A stretch of 7,320 nt of DNA from DASSKW01 sp050739495 (lineage in GTDB: Bacteria > Pseudomonadota > Gammaproteobacteria > Natronospirales > REEB76): NCBI GenBank assembly GCA_050739495.1, contig JBOIBL010000236.1, forward strand, positions 1-7,320. The letters run 5' to 3'. Position 1 is the first letter of the stretch. The number at the start of each line of letters is the position of its first letter. Of this stretch, positions 6,309 to 7,320 are shown one piece after another. A program made the translations under genes and the position numbers. The notes beneath the pieces were generated by a model. It had not been told where the DNA came from and ran no database searches. It worked only from the letters and a program-made list of their open reading frames with translations.

Positions 6309-7130
6309 ATGGAAAAACAAAGAACCGTATTCTTCGTCTCGGACCGCACCGGTATCACGGCAGAAGCCCTGGGCCGGAGCCTCATGAGCCAGTTCAACGG
6401 GGCAGGGGTCAGGCAGGTGACTTTGCCCTTTATCGCCAGCATTGACAAGGCGAATGAAGCCGTGGGAACTATCAATGCTGCAGGCACAGGGGATGGCGTC
6501 CGGCCCATCGTGTTCAGCACCATCGTGGATGACGACATGCGCGTCATTATCCAACGCAGCGATGCTCTGTATCTGGACTTTTTCGACACCTTCATCGGTC
6601 CGCTGGAGCGGGAGCTGGGCATGAAGTCCTCGCACACCGCCGGCCGGGCTCATGCCTCGGCGGACAATGCCGCCTATATCCAGCGTATCGATGCGGTCAA
6701 TTTCGTGCTCGCCAATGACGACGGTATCACCACCAAGCATTATCCAGAAGCAGATGTGATTCTGGTCGGCGTGTCGCGTTCCGGCAAGACCCCGACTTGC
6801 CTGTACCTGGCGCTGCAGTTCGGCATCCATGCTGCCAATTACCCGCTCACCGACGAGGATCTGGCGCGTGGCCGTCTGCCGGATGTGTTGATGCCGTACC
6901 GCGCCAAACTTTATGGCCTCACGATCGAACCGCAACGGTTGCAGCAGATCCGTCATCAGCGACGGCCTGACAGCCGCTATGCGTCATCGGACCAGGTGAA
7001 ATATGAGGTGCAGCAGGCGGAGGGGATATTTCACGCGGCAGGCGTGCCGCACATGAATACCACGCATCCGTCGATCGAGGAAATCGCGAGCATGATCCTG
7101 CATCAGACGGGGATCAAGCGGCGGTATTAA
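6309..7130 (+). CDS. ppsR: PEP synthase regulatory protein PpsR (DUF299 kinase/pyrophosphorylase)
   Basis: A 273-residue bifunctional regulator. By homology it inactivates PEP synthase by ADP-dependent phosphorylation of the active-site Thr and reactivates it by Pi-dependent removal with release of pyrophosphate, acting on the phospho-His form of the enzyme. Family marks are the N-terminal RTVFFVSDRTGITAEALG (5-22), the P-loop GVSRSGKT (154-161), NYPL (177-180) and the C-terminal NTTHPSIEEIA (250-260). The length is typical. The ATG at 6309 is chosen because the conserved N-terminus begins directly after it. The frame is open back to 5679, but that stretch is antisense to ppsA and not family-like. 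No good Shine-Dalgarno precedes the ATG, so translation may be weak or the message leaderless. It is divergent from ppsA, its expected target, whose Thr416 and His418 are intact. Confidence 0.96.
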   Translation: MEKQRTVFFVSDRTGITAEALGRSLMSQFNGAGVRQVTLPFIASIDKANEAVGTINAAGTGDGVRPIVFSTIVDDDMRVIIQRSDALYLDFFDTFIGPLERELGMKSSHTAGRAHASADNAAYIQRIDAVNFVLANDDGITTKHYPEADVILVGVSRSGKTPTCLYLALQFGIHAANYPLTDEDLARGRLPDVLMPYRAKLYGLTIEPQRLQQIRHQRRPDSRYASSDQVKYEVQQAEGIFHAAGVPHMNTTHPSIEEIASMILHQTGIKRRY

Positions 7131-7131
7131 G

Positions 7132-7181
7132 GCCCGATGCGGCAGATTGCACTTACATTCATTCAAGTAATGCTATCGGGC
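7132..7181. repeat. Imperfect inverted repeat at the ppsR/pgm convergent junction
   Basis: GCCCGATGC (7132-7140) pairs with GCTATCGGGC (7172-7181), nine pairs with T7174 bulged. An inner stem is possible between ATT..ACTT (7146-7154) and AAGTAAT (7165-7171) with a 10-base loop. It starts one base after the ppsR stop and covers the pgm stop codon. It could act as a two-way terminator or mRNA 3' stabiliser, but no T-run follows on the plus strand and only a short AT patch on the minus strand, so a classical intrinsic terminator is not shown. Confidence 0.45.
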
Positions 7182-7320
7182 TGGTGCAATCCCAATTTCT
7201 CTAGCTGCGCAATGCTGCGTGCCGCACGCGAGAGTTCCGCCAGCGCTTCTGATGCCGGCGCTGATTGCTTTGCGACATCCGGTTCATACCGTTCCAGATA
7301 CACCCGCAAAGTCGCACCGT
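7163..7320 (-). CDS. pgm: Phosphoglucomutase (alpha-phosphohexomutase), C-terminal end only
   Basis: The last 51 residues of a protein that enters from the right edge; the stop TGA is at 7165-7163. The visible part begins GATLRVYLERYEPDVAK and ends QPDSIT. It lines up, from memory, with the end of eukaryotic-type alpha-phosphoglucomutases, where GAT-[IL]-R-[LV]-Y-[IL] follows the phosphate-binding RxSGTGS loop and the protein ends in PTVIT. The enzyme interconverts glucose-1-P and glucose-6-P in the cytosol, linking gluconeogenesis to glycogen and sugar nucleotides. The active-site Ser and metal loop are outside the window, so activity cannot be judged. The last residues (KLGLHQPDSIT) diverge from the usual RTGRxAPTVIT. 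It converges on ppsR with 32 bases between the stops. Confidence 0.8.
   Translation of the reverse strand, partial: GATLRVYLERYEPDVAKQSAPASEALAELSRAARSIAQLEKLGLHQPDSIT

Overview
The window looks like ordinary chromosome from a moderately GC-rich proteobacterium, most likely a gammaproteobacterium or a close relative. This rests on the divergent pairing of a PEP synthase with its PpsR-type (DUF299) regulator, and on the families of the other genes. The genus cannot be named from this sequence. No insertion sequence, phage gene, CRISPR array, tRNA or rRNA was seen.

Layout. (1) Positions 2-904, plus strand: the 3' part of an AmmeMemoRadiSam-type radical SAM enzyme (AmrS), whose start lies before the window. 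(2) 986-1627, plus strand: a 213-residue protein resembling the DUF2441 group. It may have a distant ADP-ribosyltransferase-like layout and is the least understood gene here. (3) 6218 down to 1638, minus strand: a compact set read in the order ppsA (PEP synthase), a 2OG-Fe(II) oxygenase of the TIGR02466/PF13759 type, and an aldehyde dehydrogenase. The first two overlap by ATGA and the next gap is 40 bases, so this is probably one transcript. (4) 6309-7130, plus strand: ppsR, divergent from ppsA across a 90-base control region. (5) 7163 to beyond 7320, minus strand: the C-terminal end of a eukaryotic-type alpha-phosphoglucomutase, convergent with ppsR. Inverted repeats lie across that junction.

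How the genes fit together. PEP synthase makes phosphoenolpyruvate from pyruvate and ATP, the entry to gluconeogenesis. PpsR is known in E. coli to switch PEP synthase off and on by ADP-dependent phosphorylation and Pi-dependent dephosphorylation of a Thr two residues before the catalytic His. Both residues are present here (Thr416, His418). Phosphoglucomutase acts further along the same carbon flow, at glucose-6-P/glucose-1-P. The novel aspect is the tight linkage of an uncharacterised 2OG oxygenase and an aldehyde dehydrogenase to ppsA; no function for that linkage can be proved from sequence. No clear new defence or mobile system was found. The two best leads are the DUF2441-like protein and the ppsA-coupled oxygenase.
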